A stretch of DNA of 64,000 nucleotides from Roseovarius carneus (GTDB lineage Bacteria > Pseudomonadota > Alphaproteobacteria > Rhodobacterales > Rhodobacteraceae): positions 1,346,374-1,410,373 of the forward strand of contig NZ_JAHSPD010000001.1 in NCBI RefSeq assembly GCF_020141465.1, given 5' to 3'. Below are positions 42,255 through 51,392 of this stretch, piece by piece. The first letter of the stretch is position 1. Each line of letters begins with the position of its first letter. The translations under genes were made by a program, and so were the position numbers. Below the pieces are notes generated by a model. The model ran no database searches, was not told where the DNA came from, and worked only from the letters and a program-made list of their open reading frames with translations.

Positions 42255-43067
42255 ATGACGGGGCTTCGGGCGCGGATCGACGAATTTCTGGAGCGCCCGC
42301 GGGTGCGGCAGGTGATCATCGGCGTGATCATCTTCAACGCCATTATTCTGGGCATGGAGACATCCAAAGGGCTGATGGCCTCGCATGGGGCGCTGATCCT
42401 TGCGATTGACCGGGCGTGTCTTGCGTTTTTCGTGGCTGAGATTGCGCTCAAGCTTTTTGCGCGGGGGGGGAGGTTTTTCCGCGATGGCTGGAGTGTTTTC
42501 GATCTGATCATTGTGGGTATTTCGCTCGCGCCTGTGGGCGAGGGTTTCTCGGCGCTGCGGGCGTTGCGGATTTTGCGCGTGTTGCGAATAATCTCCGTGG
42601 CGCCCAGCCTGCGGCGGGTGGTCGAGGGGTTTGTGACGGCCCTTCCGGGGATGGGCTCGGTCTTTATCTTGATGGCGATTATTTTCTACATCGGTGCTGT
42701 GATTGCGACCAAGCTCTTTGCCGCGGATTTTCCGCAATGGTTCGGCACATTGGGGCAATCTGGTTACACGCTTTTCCAGATTATGACGCTTGAGAGTTGG
42801 TCTATGGGGATCGTGCGGCCGGTGATGGAGACCTACCCTTGGGCGTGGGCGTTCTTTGTGCCGTTTATCATGGTCACGACTTTTGCCGTAGTGAACCTTT
42901 TGGTGGGTCTGATCGTGAACTCCATGCAAGATGCGCATCAGGCAGAGGCGATCGCTTCCACGGACGCCTACCGCGACGATGTGATTGCGCGGCTGGGGGA
43001 GATGGAAGAGAAGCTGGCGCTTTTGTGTGACCGGCAGGGTGTTGGCGACGCGGGCAAACGCGACTAA
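42255..43067 (+). CDS. Voltage-gated sodium channel, NaChBac/NavSp type
   Basis: This 270-residue protein is a single six-helix ion-channel subunit that would assemble as a tetramer. The S4 voltage sensor LRALRILRVLRII carries arginines every third residue (102, 105, 108, 111). The pore helix and selectivity filter TLESWS at 178-183 are those of prokaryotic Na+ channels. After S6 (to about residue 224) comes a polar neck and a C-terminal helix (around 242-258) suited to the four-helix coiled coil. In marine bacteria such channels relate to Na+ homeostasis and motility behaviour. It lies downstream of mcl1, with hairpins between them. Confidence 0.92.
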   Translation: MTGLRARIDEFLERPRVRQVIIGVIIFNAIILGMETSKGLMASHGALILAIDRACLAFFVAEIALKLFARGGRFFRDGWSVFDLIIVGISLAPVGEGFSALRALRILRVLRIISVAPSLRRVVEGFVTALPGMGSVFILMAIIFYIGAVIATKLFAADFPQWFGTLGQSGYTLFQIMTLESWSMGIVRPVMETYPWAWAFFVPFIMVTTFAVVNLLVGLIVNSMQDAHQAEAIASTDAYRDDVIARLGEMEEKLALLCDRQGVGDAGKRD

Positions 43068-43176
43068 AGCGTTTTGAATTATACTTGCGGCACGAAGATA
43101 ATTTGAAACGCAGGCGGACCCTATATGTTGCGAGCGTTTCGAGAAAAGCTGTGCCTCTGGTTTGTCTCGAAATACG

Positions 43177-44085
43177 TTAGCGGATCAGGAATTCGTTGAG
43201 TGCGGATGTGACCGCATCGGTGTTGGCGAAGGGCAGGTTGTGGCCTGCGTCGGGCACGACGCGGTGCTGGGCTGAGGGGTTCCACTCTGTGAGCTTGTCT
43301 TGGCCGCTGAGCGGGATGATTGGATCCTGCGCGCCCCACAGGGCCAAAAGCGGCAGGCCATGGGCGGCGATTGCGCAGTGGCGATCCTCAAACTGCTCAT
43401 CAAGGATACCGCGCAGCGATGACAGGACTGCGCCGCGAAAGCCGCGTCTGCGGAGCTGCGCCAGTTGCAGATCTGTGATGTTTTGCACGGTGCTGGGCTG
43501 GTCGCGTTCCGCTTCGAGTGCGCGGCGCAAGGAGCGGCCATAAACGGCGTGCATCGCCCAGCTGCCCAAGAGCCCGGTTTGGGCCATCAGCCGCCCCGCA
43601 GGGCCCAGATCATGGCCGAGGCCGGCCGGAGCGATGAGGACCATCTGGCGTATTTTTCTCATATTTTCAGCGGCATAAGCCGGTGCGATCATGCCGCCCA
43701 TGGAGTATCCCAGAAGGGTGATGTCGTGCGTGATGCCTTCGTGGTCCAAAAGATCGCCAAGCTGCCGTGTGAAAAAAGCACTGTCTTGCAGGCCGCGCGG
43801 GGCGCTGGAATATCCCCGCCCATAGAGGTCATAGACCAGCACGCGAAAGCCCATCTCTCCAAGCGCACGAGCCACCGGACCCCAGACGAAGCTGGGCGTG
43901 GAGAGGCCATGGACGCAGACCGCCACGGGGCCTTTGGAGGCCCCTAGCCATTGATAATGCGTCTGCCCTTGGGAGAGGGTGGCGAACTTGCCGGGGGCGT
44001 CTTTGAGGCGCGGGCCGGGCCGCAGGGTTTCGCGTGCAAACGGGGCCAGCGCCGCCGCAGCGACGAAGGCCAGCGGCCAGATCAC
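43177..44085 (-). CDS. Alpha/beta hydrolase
   Basis: This is an alpha/beta-hydrolase of about 302 residues. VAVCVHGLSTPSFVW gives the oxyanion region, GYSMGG the nucleophile elbow, GAQDPIIP the acid and DAGHNLPF the His. The N-terminus is one hydrophobic segment, probably a membrane anchor or signal. Two GTG starts are possible. The one at 44085 overlaps the OCD stop as GTGA with AGG upstream and is preferred; 44097 is the alternative. The substrate is unknown. It is the last gene of the seven-gene minus-strand operon. Confidence 0.83.
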   Translation of the reverse strand: MIWPLAFVAAAALAPFARETLRPGPRLKDAPGKFATLSQGQTHYQWLGASKGPVAVCVHGLSTPSFVWGPVARALGEMGFRVLVYDLYGRGYSSAPRGLQDSAFFTRQLGDLLDHEGITHDITLLGYSMGGMIAPAYAAENMRKIRQMVLIAPAGLGHDLGPAGRLMAQTGLLGSWAMHAVYGRSLRRALEAERDQPSTVQNITDLQLAQLRRRGFRGAVLSSLRGILDEQFEDRHCAIAAHGLPLLALWGAQDPIIPLSGQDKLTEWNPSAQHRVVPDAGHNLPFANTDAVTSALNEFLIR

Positions 44086-44993
44086 GCCGCCTGCCACGCG
44101 TCGAGGATGTAGCGCGAGGTCATCAGATCCAGATGCGCGCCCCCGCCGTTTTTGAAAAGCGTGATCTCGTCATCGCTTTGCCGGATGAAATCGCCCTCGT
44201 AATAATCCGCAAGGATATGGTCGCGCGCAATCGCGCCTGTCTCAAGCGGGATCTTGATCTCGCCGATATGGCCCAGCGTGGTGTCGAAGCTATCAACGAA
44301 AACGCGGGCGCGCATGAGGGCGGTGTCGTCCACCTCGCGCATATCGGGGCGGTATGCGCCGATGAGGTCCACATGCTGGCCGGGGCGCAGCCAGTCACCA
44401 TGGATTAGCGGCTCGGTGCTCATCGTGGCCGAGGTGATGATGTCGGCGGCGCGCACGGCGGTCTCTAGATCGTCGGCCACCATCATGCCGGGGCAGGCTT
44501 CGGCCATTGCGTCCGCATTTGCCTGGGTGCGGTTCCAGAGGGTGAACTCGGCACCCGGAAACCCTGCACGATAGGCTTGCCAGAGATTGCGGCCCACCGT
44601 GCCTGCGCCCACGATCAGGATCTTGCGGCTATCGCGACGCGCAAGGCGGCGGGCGGCAAAGAGGCTGTCACCGGCTGTTTTCCACTTGGTCACGAGGTGA
44701 AAGTCGATGATCGCGGCGAGCGTGCCGCGCGCATCGTCGAAAAGGCTCACCGCGCCGTTGATCATAGGCGCGCCTTGTGCCGGGTTGCCGGGAAAGACGG
44801 TCGCGCATTTCACGGCCAGCCCAACGCCGTCGATCCAGGCCGAGCGGTTCAGCAGCGTGTCATCGCCGCGATAGAGAAACGTATCGGCGATCTCGGCCTT
44901 GGGCAGGGCGTGGCCACGCTCAAAGGCCTCGCAAAGCGCCAACCAGTCGAGCTTGGCCTCTCCTTCGGCAAAGGGGATCATGGTGACGGTCAT
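44082..44993 (-). CDS. Ornithine cyclodeaminase/mu-crystallin family protein
   Basis: This 303-residue protein has an N-terminal substrate platform (GVGLAVKCATVFPGN and a TKWKTAG motif) and a Rossmann domain with ILIVGAGTVGRN. Family members are NAD(P)-dependent ornithine cyclodeaminases, alanine dehydrogenases or imine reductases. The exact substrate cannot be assigned. Its ATG overlaps the HAD stop (ATGA), and its stop overlaps the hydrolase start (GTGA), so the three are tightly coupled. Confidence 0.87.
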   Translation of the reverse strand: MTVTMIPFAEGEAKLDWLALCEAFERGHALPKAEIADTFLYRGDDTLLNRSAWIDGVGLAVKCATVFPGNPAQGAPMINGAVSLFDDARGTLAAIIDFHLVTKWKTAGDSLFAARRLARRDSRKILIVGAGTVGRNLWQAYRAGFPGAEFTLWNRTQANADAMAEACPGMMVADDLETAVRAADIITSATMSTEPLIHGDWLRPGQHVDLIGAYRPDMREVDDTALMRARVFVDSFDTTLGHIGEIKIPLETGAIARDHILADYYEGDFIRQSDDEITLFKNGGGAHLDLMTSRYILDAWQAA

Positions 44994-45607
44994 TGCGCAT
45001 CCTTCTCGGGCAAAAGGCCGCGCGCGACGAGCGTTTGCGCAAAGCCTTCGGGGGTTTCAAAGAGGTGCGTCTGCCATCCGCGCGCGGCGGCTGCGGCGAT
45101 ATTCTCCCCCCGGTCATCGGTGAAGAGAAGTGCCCCGGGCGGCAGGGCGCAATCGGCCTCGACGGCTGCATAGATGGCGGGGTCGGGCTTTCGCATACCC
45201 ATGGCACCGGAGATATAGCTGCGATCAAAGAGGCCCAGGGACGGGAACTGCGCCACGCTGAGTGGGAAGTTGTCGGCGCCGAAATTGGACAGGGCAAAGA
45301 CGGGGATATGCCGCGCCTTTAGGGCCTTCAGGAGGCGCACGGATCGGGGGATTTCGGGCTGCGCCATGTCGGTCCAATGGTCACGGAAATGCAGGATTTC
45401 AGCCGAAAATTCGGGGTGCACCTGCGCGGTGCGTGCAACCTCCCCGGCGAAGTCAGCGCCTGCGTCGATCCGGTCCATCATCGCGTGCAGGTCCACGTCG
45501 GCGAACAGCGCGCGCCTGCGGGCCTCGCCCACCACGCCATCGAAATAGCACTCGGGCTGCCATTCGATCAGCACGTTGCCAATGTCGAAGATCACGGCTT
45601 GGATCAT
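44990..45607 (-). CDS. HAD family hydrolase (subfamily IA)
   Basis: This 205-residue HAD phosphatase has motif I FDIGNVLIEW (note Gly at the usual second-Asp spacing, DxG), motif II ALSNFG, and motif III/IV around KPDPAIY and FTDDRGENI. The first motif reads D-I-G-N rather than DxDGT, which is typical of the YihX-like IA group and retains the nucleophile Asp. It is likely a small-molecule phosphatase. It begins 3 bp after the DMT gene stop. Confidence 0.87.
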   Translation of the reverse strand: MIQAVIFDIGNVLIEWQPECYFDGVVGEARRRALFADVDLHAMMDRIDAGADFAGEVARTAQVHPEFSAEILHFRDHWTDMAQPEIPRSVRLLKALKARHIPVFALSNFGADNFPLSVAQFPSLGLFDRSYISGAMGMRKPDPAIYAAVEADCALPPGALLFTDDRGENIAAAAARGWQTHLFETPEGFAQTLVARGLLPEKDAQ

Positions 45608-45610
45608 ACG

Positions 45611-46573
45611 CTACCTCGGCGGTTGGGGCGATTTAGGCGTCTTGTCCTGCGCCGTCTCGCGCCACACCAGATAAAGCCCCGAGACGAGGATGAGCGCGAT
45701 CCCGAACCACGCATTGGCCGTGGGCCATGTGCCAAACACCGTGACGCCCCACATGATCGCGAGCGGCATGGCGACATATTCGGATGGGGCGGCAAAGGCG
45801 GCCTCGGCCAGACGGTAGGCCTGCGAGATCAGCATCCCGCCCATCACACCCGTGACCCCCAGCATGATGATGATGGGGATGTCGCCGGGTGTCACCGGCG
45901 CCCATGCCCGCAGCAGAAATGACAGCGACGGGTGCGCGCCGGTCTCGAAATTGCCATGGCCGAAGGCAAGGCCGAACGCGGCGGAGGCGACAAGGAACGT
46001 GAAGAGGATGTAGAATGTCATGGTCGCGGCACTTTCGGTGCCACGGATCTTGCGGGTCAACATGTGCATTGAGCCGTAGAGAAGTGCTGCGAACGCGGGC
46101 AGCAGCGAGGCGATCTGAAACGCCGAGGTGCCGGGCTGCACGATGATGATAACGCCGACGAACCCGATGGCGATGGCCGCCCAGCGGCGCGGGCCGACCA
46201 CTTCACCCAGCACAAAGACTGACAAGACAGCGATCAGCAGAGGCGAGACAAAGAAGATCGCGATGGCATCCGCGATGGGCAGGGCGGCAAGGCCCAGAAA
46301 AAGGCTCATATTGGCGAAGACCACAAAGCCGCCGCGCAGCAGATGCGCCTTGATCCGTGTCGTGCGGATCAGCCCCAAACCGCCTGCGAAAGGCATGATG
46401 GCGCAGGCGAAAAAGGCGAGGCCCACAAGGGTGCGCAGGAACACGATCTGATGCAGCGCGTAGGTGTCGCTGAGAAATTTGATGCCCATGTCATTGAACG
46501 AGAAACACACGATTGCGCAGAGCGCGCAGGCCGCCCCGATCAGGTTGTTGCGTCTTATCTCGACAGTGGACAT
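45611..46573 (-). CDS. DMT (EamA) family transporter
   Basis: This 320-residue protein has ten hydrophobic helices in two EamA repeats. Repeat one spans about residues 10-145 and ends at the Gly-rich AIAIGFVGVIIIVQPG. The second begins at LLPAFAALLYGSMHM. It is probably an exporter; the substrate is not known. It sits inside the fghA-sthA operon, 16 bp downstream of the yaiI stop. Confidence 0.88.
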   Translation of the reverse strand: MSTVEIRRNNLIGAACALCAIVCFSFNDMGIKFLSDTYALHQIVFLRTLVGLAFFACAIMPFAGGLGLIRTTRIKAHLLRGGFVVFANMSLFLGLAALPIADAIAIFFVSPLLIAVLSVFVLGEVVGPRRWAAIAIGFVGVIIIVQPGTSAFQIASLLPAFAALLYGSMHMLTRKIRGTESAATMTFYILFTFLVASAAFGLAFGHGNFETGAHPSLSFLLRAWAPVTPGDIPIIIMLGVTGVMGGMLISQAYRLAEAAFAAPSEYVAMPLAIMWGVTVFGTWPTANAWFGIALILVSGLYLVWRETAQDKTPKSPQPPR

Positions 46574-46589
46574 TTACCCTCCCGGCGTC

Positions 46590-47036
46590 TCAGCGGGCGG
46601 CGATGCGCAGTGCCCGTTCCAGAGCATCCAGAAAGCGCGAGCGGTCGGCCTTTGTAAACCCCTTGCCGCCGCCCATGCGGAACGGATCGGCGGCGCGCAG
46701 ATCGGTCATCAGATCGCGGGTCGCCAGCACATTGCCGATATTGGCCGCCGTCAGCGCCTCGCCATTATGTTTGAGCACCTGCGCGCCCGCTGCGACGCAT
46801 TTCGCGGCCAGCGGGATATCCCCCGTGATCACAACATCGCCCGCGCCCGCGCGTTCGGCGATCCACATATCGGCGATGTCCGGCCCGTCGGGCACGATCA
46901 CCGTCTCCACGAGCGGGTTTTGCGAGGGGCGCAAACCGCCGTTGGAGACCACATAGATCTGCACCTTGTGGCGGGTGCCGACCTTCTCCACCTCGGCCTT
47001 CACAGGGCAGGCATCGGCATCGACATAGATGCTCAC
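46590..47036 (-). CDS. YaiI/YqxD family protein (DUF188)
   Basis: This 148-residue protein begins [17 protein letters not shown]. The DADACPVK motif and the later [11 protein letters not shown] and [10 protein letters not shown] segments place it in the YaiI/YqxD family, a PIN-like fold with clustered acidic residues. A nuclease role is suspected for the family but not shown. It overlaps sthA by four bases (ATGA). Confidence 0.9.
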   Translation of the reverse strand: MSIYVDADACPVKAEVEKVGTRHKVQIYVVSNGGLRPSQNPLVETVIVPDGPDIADMWIAERAGAGDVVITGDIPLAAKCVAAGAQVLKHNGEALTAANIGNVLATRDLMTDLRAADPFRMGGGKGFTKADRSRFLDALERALRIAAR

Positions 47037-48463
47037 TCGGCGGCCTCGTGTGGGCGTTTGACCTTGTATTCCTCGGGGATTGGCATCCGGTTGAACGCAT
47101 CAAGCCCCGCGATCTTGTAGGCCTCGGCGAGGGTGGGATAGTTGAACGTGTTCTGCACGAAGTAATCCACCGTGCCTTTGAGGTTCAGCACCGCTTGGGC
47201 GATATGGATCAGCTCGGTTGCGCCTTCGCCCACGATCTGCACCCCCAGAACCCGGCGGGTTTTGAGTGAGAAGAGCATCTTGAGCATGCCATGCTCCAGC
47301 CCCATGATATGGCCCCGGCTGGTCTCACGAAAGCGGGCGATACCGACCTCGTAAGGGATGCCGCGCTCCTGCATTTCCTCTTCGGACATGCCGCAGGTGC
47401 TGATCTCGGGGACGGAATAGATGCCATAGGGAAACCACGGGCTCTCGGGCAATGTCGGCACATTGAGCGCATGGCACGCAGCGATACGCCCTTGCTGAAC
47501 GGAGGTAGAGGCAAGGCTCGGGTGCCCAATCACGTCGCCTGCGGCATAGATATGCGGCTGCGTTGTCTGATAGGTCTTGCGGTTTACCTCGATGCGCCCG
47601 CGATGATCCGGCTCAAGCCCGGCCTTGTTCAGCGCAAGCTTGTCGGTGGCCCCCATCCGCCCGGCGGCAAAGAGCAACATTTCGCTACGCACGTGGCGGC
47701 CATTGCCAAGCGTCACTTCCACATGCCCGCCCGCATCCTCAATCCCCTCGATGGTCGAGCCGAGGCGCAAATCCACACCGTTCTCGCGGATCTGGTGGGT
47801 GAAGTCCTGAATGAGGGTCTTGTCGATGAAATCCAGAAAGCTGTCGCGCGGCTCGATCAGGGTGACGCGCACATCGAGGGCCGAGAACATGGTGGCGTAT
47901 TCCACCCCGATCACGCCCGCACCGATAACCGTCAGACTGCGCGGGATGGTGGCGAGGTCAAGAAACTCATCGCTGTCCACGATGGTGCGACCATTGAAAG
48001 GCACGGTATCGGGGCGGTGCGTGCGCGTGCCGGTGGAGATAAGGAACTTGTCAGCGGTGAGGCGGGTCACATCATCCGCCGCCGTGGCGACCTCGATCTC
48101 ATGGGCGCTGACAAAGCGCGCGAGCCCATAAAGCGTGTCCACATGGTTGCGGTTGAAATGATGCTCCAGCACGTCGACCTCGTAATCGAGCGTCTTGTGC
48201 AGCCGGGCTTTCAGATCGCCCGCGTCGATATCATCCTTCACCCGGTAGGAGCGCCCGTAAAAGCTCCGCTCGCGCCAGCCAGAGAGGTTCAGAACCGTCT
48301 CGCGCAGGGTCTTGGAGGGGATCGTCCCGGTATGCACCGAGACGCCGCCCAGACGGTCCTTGCGGTCGATGACCAGCACGCGGCGGCCCAGCTTTCCGGC
48401 TTGAATGGCAGCAGAGCGGCCCGAGGGGCCAGAGCCAATGATGATCAGGTCATAATGGCTCAT
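47033..48463 (-). CDS. sthA: Soluble pyridine nucleotide transhydrogenase (Si-specific)
   Basis: This 476-residue flavoprotein has an FAD motif [12 protein letters not shown] at the N-terminus and a second NAD(P) motif [12 protein letters not shown]. At the place where disulfide reductases have CxxxxC it reads [14 protein letters not shown], without the cysteine pair, which is the diagnostic SthA feature. It balances NADPH and NADH. It follows fghA by 4 bp, so NADH from formaldehyde oxidation or general redox balance may link them. Confidence 0.92.
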   Translation of the reverse strand: MSHYDLIIIGSGPSGRSAAIQAGKLGRRVLVIDRKDRLGGVSVHTGTIPSKTLRETVLNLSGWRERSFYGRSYRVKDDIDAGDLKARLHKTLDYEVDVLEHHFNRNHVDTLYGLARFVSAHEIEVATAADDVTRLTADKFLISTGTRTHRPDTVPFNGRTIVDSDEFLDLATIPRSLTVIGAGVIGVEYATMFSALDVRVTLIEPRDSFLDFIDKTLIQDFTHQIRENGVDLRLGSTIEGIEDAGGHVEVTLGNGRHVRSEMLLFAAGRMGATDKLALNKAGLEPDHRGRIEVNRKTYQTTQPHIYAAGDVIGHPSLASTSVQQGRIAACHALNVPTLPESPWFPYGIYSVPEISTCGMSEEEMQERGIPYEVGIARFRETSRGHIMGLEHGMLKMLFSLKTRRVLGVQIVGEGATELIHIAQAVLNLKGTVDYFVQNTFNYPTLAEAYKIAGLDAFNRMPIPEEYKVKRPHEAAE

Positions 48464-48467
48464 GGCG

Positions 48468-49301
48468 TCAAACCGCGTAGAGCGCTTCTGCGTGGAAGGC
48501 GATGTGATCTTCTATGAAGCTTTGGACGAAGAAATAACTGTGATCATAGCCGGGCTGCATGCGGATGCTGCCTTGCTGGCGGCGTTTGGCTGCGGTCATG
48601 GCGAGGGTTTCGGGACGCAAAAGCTCTAGGAACTGATCGCTCGTGCCTGTGTCGACCAGCATCGGCCCGTCAAAGCCCTCAGCCTCCATCATCAGGCTCG
48701 CGTCATGTTTGGCCCATTTGGATGCGTCCGCACCAAGATAGGCCGTGAGCTGTTTGCGGCCCCAATCGGACGCCGCCGGGTTGCAGATCGGCGAGAAGGC
48801 CGAGACAGAGGCGAACCGCCCCGGCAGGCCCATCGCAAGCGTCAGCGCGCCATGCCCACCCATTGAGTGGCCGGTGATGCCTTGGCGCTCCATATCGACG
48901 GCGAAATTGGCCGCAATGAGCGCGGGAAGCTCCTCTGAGACATAGCTCCACATGTTGAAATGTGGGGCCCATGGGTCTTGGGTCGCGTCCACATAGAACC
49001 CGGCCCCCTGGCCCAGATCGAAGGCGTCGTCATTGGCCACACCTTCGCCGCGCGGGGAGGTGTCGGGAAAGACCAGTGCGATACCCTGCTCTGCGGCCCA
49101 ACCTTGGGCACCCGCCTTGGTCATGGCGTTCTCATGGGTGCAGGTCAGGCCCGAGAGATACCAAAGTACCGGAACCGGGCCGAGCTTGGCCTCCTCGGGC
49201 AGGAAGAGGCCGAAAGTCATGTCCGTCTGGCACGCCTCGGAGCGGTGGGAATAGACGCCCTGCACGCCGCCGAAGCAGGCATTCTCGGATTGGGTTTGCA
49301 T
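48468..49301 (-). CDS. fghA: S-formylglutathione hydrolase
   Basis: This 277-residue esterase-D-family enzyme hydrolyses S-formylglutathione to formate and glutathione, the second step of glutathione-dependent formaldehyde oxidation. Nucleophile S146 sits in GHSMGGHG; the acid is in DTGTSDQFL and the His in GYDHSYFF. The SGLTCTHENAMTKAG and SPRGEGVANDD segments are typical. No adhC/flhA dehydrogenase gene is adjacent. It leads a seven-gene operon (fghA-sthA-yaiI-DMT-HAD-OCD-hydrolase) with junctions of -12 to +16 bp. Confidence 0.94.
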   Translation of the reverse strand: MQTQSENACFGGVQGVYSHRSEACQTDMTFGLFLPEEAKLGPVPVLWYLSGLTCTHENAMTKAGAQGWAAEQGIALVFPDTSPRGEGVANDDAFDLGQGAGFYVDATQDPWAPHFNMWSYVSEELPALIAANFAVDMERQGITGHSMGGHGALTLAMGLPGRFASVSAFSPICNPAASDWGRKQLTAYLGADASKWAKHDASLMMEAEGFDGPMLVDTGTSDQFLELLRPETLAMTAAKRRQQGSIRMQPGYDHSYFFVQSFIEDHIAFHAEALYAV

Positions 49302-49363
49302 GGTGTGACTCCGCCGTTGGATAGTTTGACACCCTCGGTGTAGCAGCGCGGGGCGAAGGGGGA

Positions 49364-49381
49364 AACAGATGAATATCTGTT
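49364..49381. promoter_or_regulatory. Perfect interrupted palindrome, candidate TetR operator
   Basis: AACAGAT-GAAT-ATCTGTT has perfect 7-bp arms around 4 nt. It lies in the 202-bp divergent region between fghA and the TetR gene, 62 bp upstream of the fghA start. A smaller ACACC-CTC-GGTGT dyad sits at 49329-49341. The size suits a TetR dimer. Confidence 0.6.
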
Positions 49382-49503
49382 GAAGTCGTCGCGGGTGCGC
49401 GCACGTCTTATGGTTTGTGACGTGGTGCGATTTAGCACATCGGCGGGTTGCCGGGCAGCGGTGCGGGGGAGTAAGCTAAGGTGGCCCAAACGGGAGGCAG
49501 CCG

Positions 49504-50127
49504 ATGACCGCACAGGCGGCTCAGATCAAGAAGGGCCGGAAATTCGACCAGGTGCTGGAGGGCGCGCGGGTGGTTTTCATGCGCGACGGATTTGAAGGTG
49601 CCAGCGTTGACGACATCGCGCGCGCGGCGGGCGTCTCCAAGGCGACGCTCTATAGCTACGTGCCCGACAAGCGGCTCTTGTTTTCCGAAGTGGCGCGTAT
49701 CGAGTGCAACAGGCAAGCCAGTGCGGCGATTGAGGTGATTGACCCGGACGCCCCTGTGGACGAGGCGCTGCGCATGATCGCGGACCGGGTGGTGCGGTTT
49801 TTCCTGTCGGATTTTGGTACGCAGATGTTTCGGATTTGTGTGGCCGAGGCCTACCGCTTTCCCGAACTGGGCCAGCGGTTTTATGACAGCGGCCCCGCCT
49901 TGTTGCGCGCCCGGATGGGGGTGGTGCTGGAGGGTTACATCGAGCGCGGTGTGCTGGAGATTGATGATCTGCACATGGCTGCGAGCCATTTTGGGGAGCT
50001 GTGCAAATCAGATCTCTTTGTGCGCAAGCTCTGTGGGGTAGCGACCGATTTCTCCGAGCAGGAGATAGCAAAGGTCGTGGCCTCGGTCGTGCGGATGTTC
50101 CTGGCGCGCTATGCGGTGCGGACCTGA
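49504..50127 (+). CDS. TetR/AcrR family transcriptional regulator
   Basis: This 207-residue regulator has an N-terminal helix-turn-helix at about 15-60 (VDDIARAAGVSKATLYSYVP) and a helical ligand-binding domain. The C-terminal region (FRICVAEAYRFPELGQRFYD) resembles the AefR-like group. It is divergent from the fghA operon and may repress it or itself through the palindrome between them. A ribosome-binding site (GGGAGG) precedes the ATG. Confidence 0.9.
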   Translation: MTAQAAQIKKGRKFDQVLEGARVVFMRDGFEGASVDDIARAAGVSKATLYSYVPDKRLLFSEVARIECNRQASAAIEVIDPDAPVDEALRMIADRVVRFFLSDFGTQMFRICVAEAYRFPELGQRFYDSGPALLRARMGVVLEGYIERGVLEIDDLHMAASHFGELCKSDLFVRKLCGVATDFSEQEIAKVVASVVRMFLARYAVRT

Positions 50128-50207
50128 CCTTGCGCACAGCGCAGGCATTGGGTCGGGTGCTGCGCGGCCTGCGTGAGCGCCATCATTTCTGACGCGCGCA
50201 ACGCGGC

Positions 50208-51392
50208 CTAAACGCCCGCGTCAATCATCGCCTTGGCGAGGATCGGCACGGTTTCTGCGTTGAGCCCCGCGATATTGATACGGCTATCCCCGACCATATA
50301 GATCGCGCTCCGGGCGCGCATCGTCTCCACCTGCTCGGGCGTGGCGCCAAGGCGCGAGAACATGCCGCGATGCTGGGCAATGAAGGCAAACCTGTCCGAG
50401 CCCGAGAGGCGCTGCAGCTCTGCCGCCAGACCCTCGCGCAGCGCCAACATCCCCGTCCGGACCTCTTCCAGCTCGGCCTGCCAATCCGCGCGCAGGGCCG
50501 GGTCGGTGAGCACCCGCGTCACCAGCCGCGCGCCATGATCCGGCGGAAACGAGAAATTCTGCCGGTTGAGATGGGCAAGCGTGGCCTGTGCGAGCGGTGT
50601 CTTGCCGCTGTCTTGCGTGGTGGCGATCAGGAGGCCCGTCCGCTCGCGGTAGATGCCGAAATTCTTGGAGCAGCTGGCCGCGATCAGCGCCTCGGGGCTT
50701 TGTGCGACGACCCTGCGGGTCGCGGCGGCATCCGCGTGCAGCCCGTCGCCGAACCCCTGATAGGCCAGATCGACCATCGGCAGGGCGCGTTTTTCGGTGA
50801 TCACGGTGAGGACCGCCTGCCATTCAGCGGTGTTGAGGTTCGCGCCGGTCGGATTGTGACAGCAGCCATGCAGCAAGACCACGTCGCCGGGGCGCAGCTC
50901 CGCAAGGCGGTCGAGCATGCCTTGCGCGTCTACACCGCCGGTCGCGCTGTCGAAATAGCGGTAGGGGATGGCCGTCATGCCGAGATGGTCAAGGATGCTG
51001 AGATGATTGGGCCATGTGGGATCCGAGACGAAAACACGCGCCTCCGGGTTTGCCATCTGAACAAGCTCGAACGCCTGCCTGACAGCGCCCGTGCCGCCGG
51101 GAGTGGCGGCAGCAGCGATATGGCTGCGCGGCAGGGTATCGGCGAGAATGAGCTCGATCATCGCATCCGCAAAGCCCGGATCGCCCGCAAGCGCGGTATA
51201 GACCTTGGTGCCCTCCTCCTCCCACCAGAGCTTTTCGGCGGCTTTGACCGCGCGCATAATGGGCGTGCGGCCTGTCGCATCTTTATAGACGCCCACACCA
51301 AGGTCGATTTTGACCGGCCGCGGGTCCTCGCGGAATTTCTGCATCAGCTCGAGGATTTTATCGCCCGGTTGGGCGGTCAGCTTACCAAGCAT
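50208..51392 (-). CDS. Aromatic/aspartate aminotransferase (class I)
   Basis: This 394-residue fold-type I PLP enzyme begins MLGKLTAQPGDKILELMQKF, the start used by the TyrB/AspC branch. GVGVYKDATGRTPIM, the HGCCHNPTG loop and the PLP-Lys segment SCSKNFGIYRER are present, and the C-terminal RINIAGLN carries the substrate-carboxylate Arg. It transfers amino groups between aromatic amino acids or aspartate and 2-oxoglutarate. The start at 51392 overlaps the sseA stop by one base (TGATG), so translation is coupled. Confidence 0.92.
   Translation of the reverse strand: MLGKLTAQPGDKILELMQKFREDPRPVKIDLGVGVYKDATGRTPIMRAVKAAEKLWWEEEGTKVYTALAGDPGFADAMIELILADTLPRSHIAAAATPGGTGAVRQAFELVQMANPEARVFVSDPTWPNHLSILDHLGMTAIPYRYFDSATGGVDAQGMLDRLAELRPGDVVLLHGCCHNPTGANLNTAEWQAVLTVITEKRALPMVDLAYQGFGDGLHADAAATRRVVAQSPEALIAASCSKNFGIYRERTGLLIATTQDSGKTPLAQATLAHLNRQNFSFPPDHGARLVTRVLTDPALRADWQAELEEVRTGMLALREGLAAELQRLSGSDRFAFIAQHRGMFSRLGATPEQVETMRARSAIYMVGDSRINIAGLNAETVPILAKAMIDAGV

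Noticed and set aside
43056-43076. AAACGC-N7-GCGTTT stem at the end of the sodium channel gene as a terminator
   Set aside because: The stem is short and AT-flanked with only four T residues, and it overlaps the stop codon; too weak to call.
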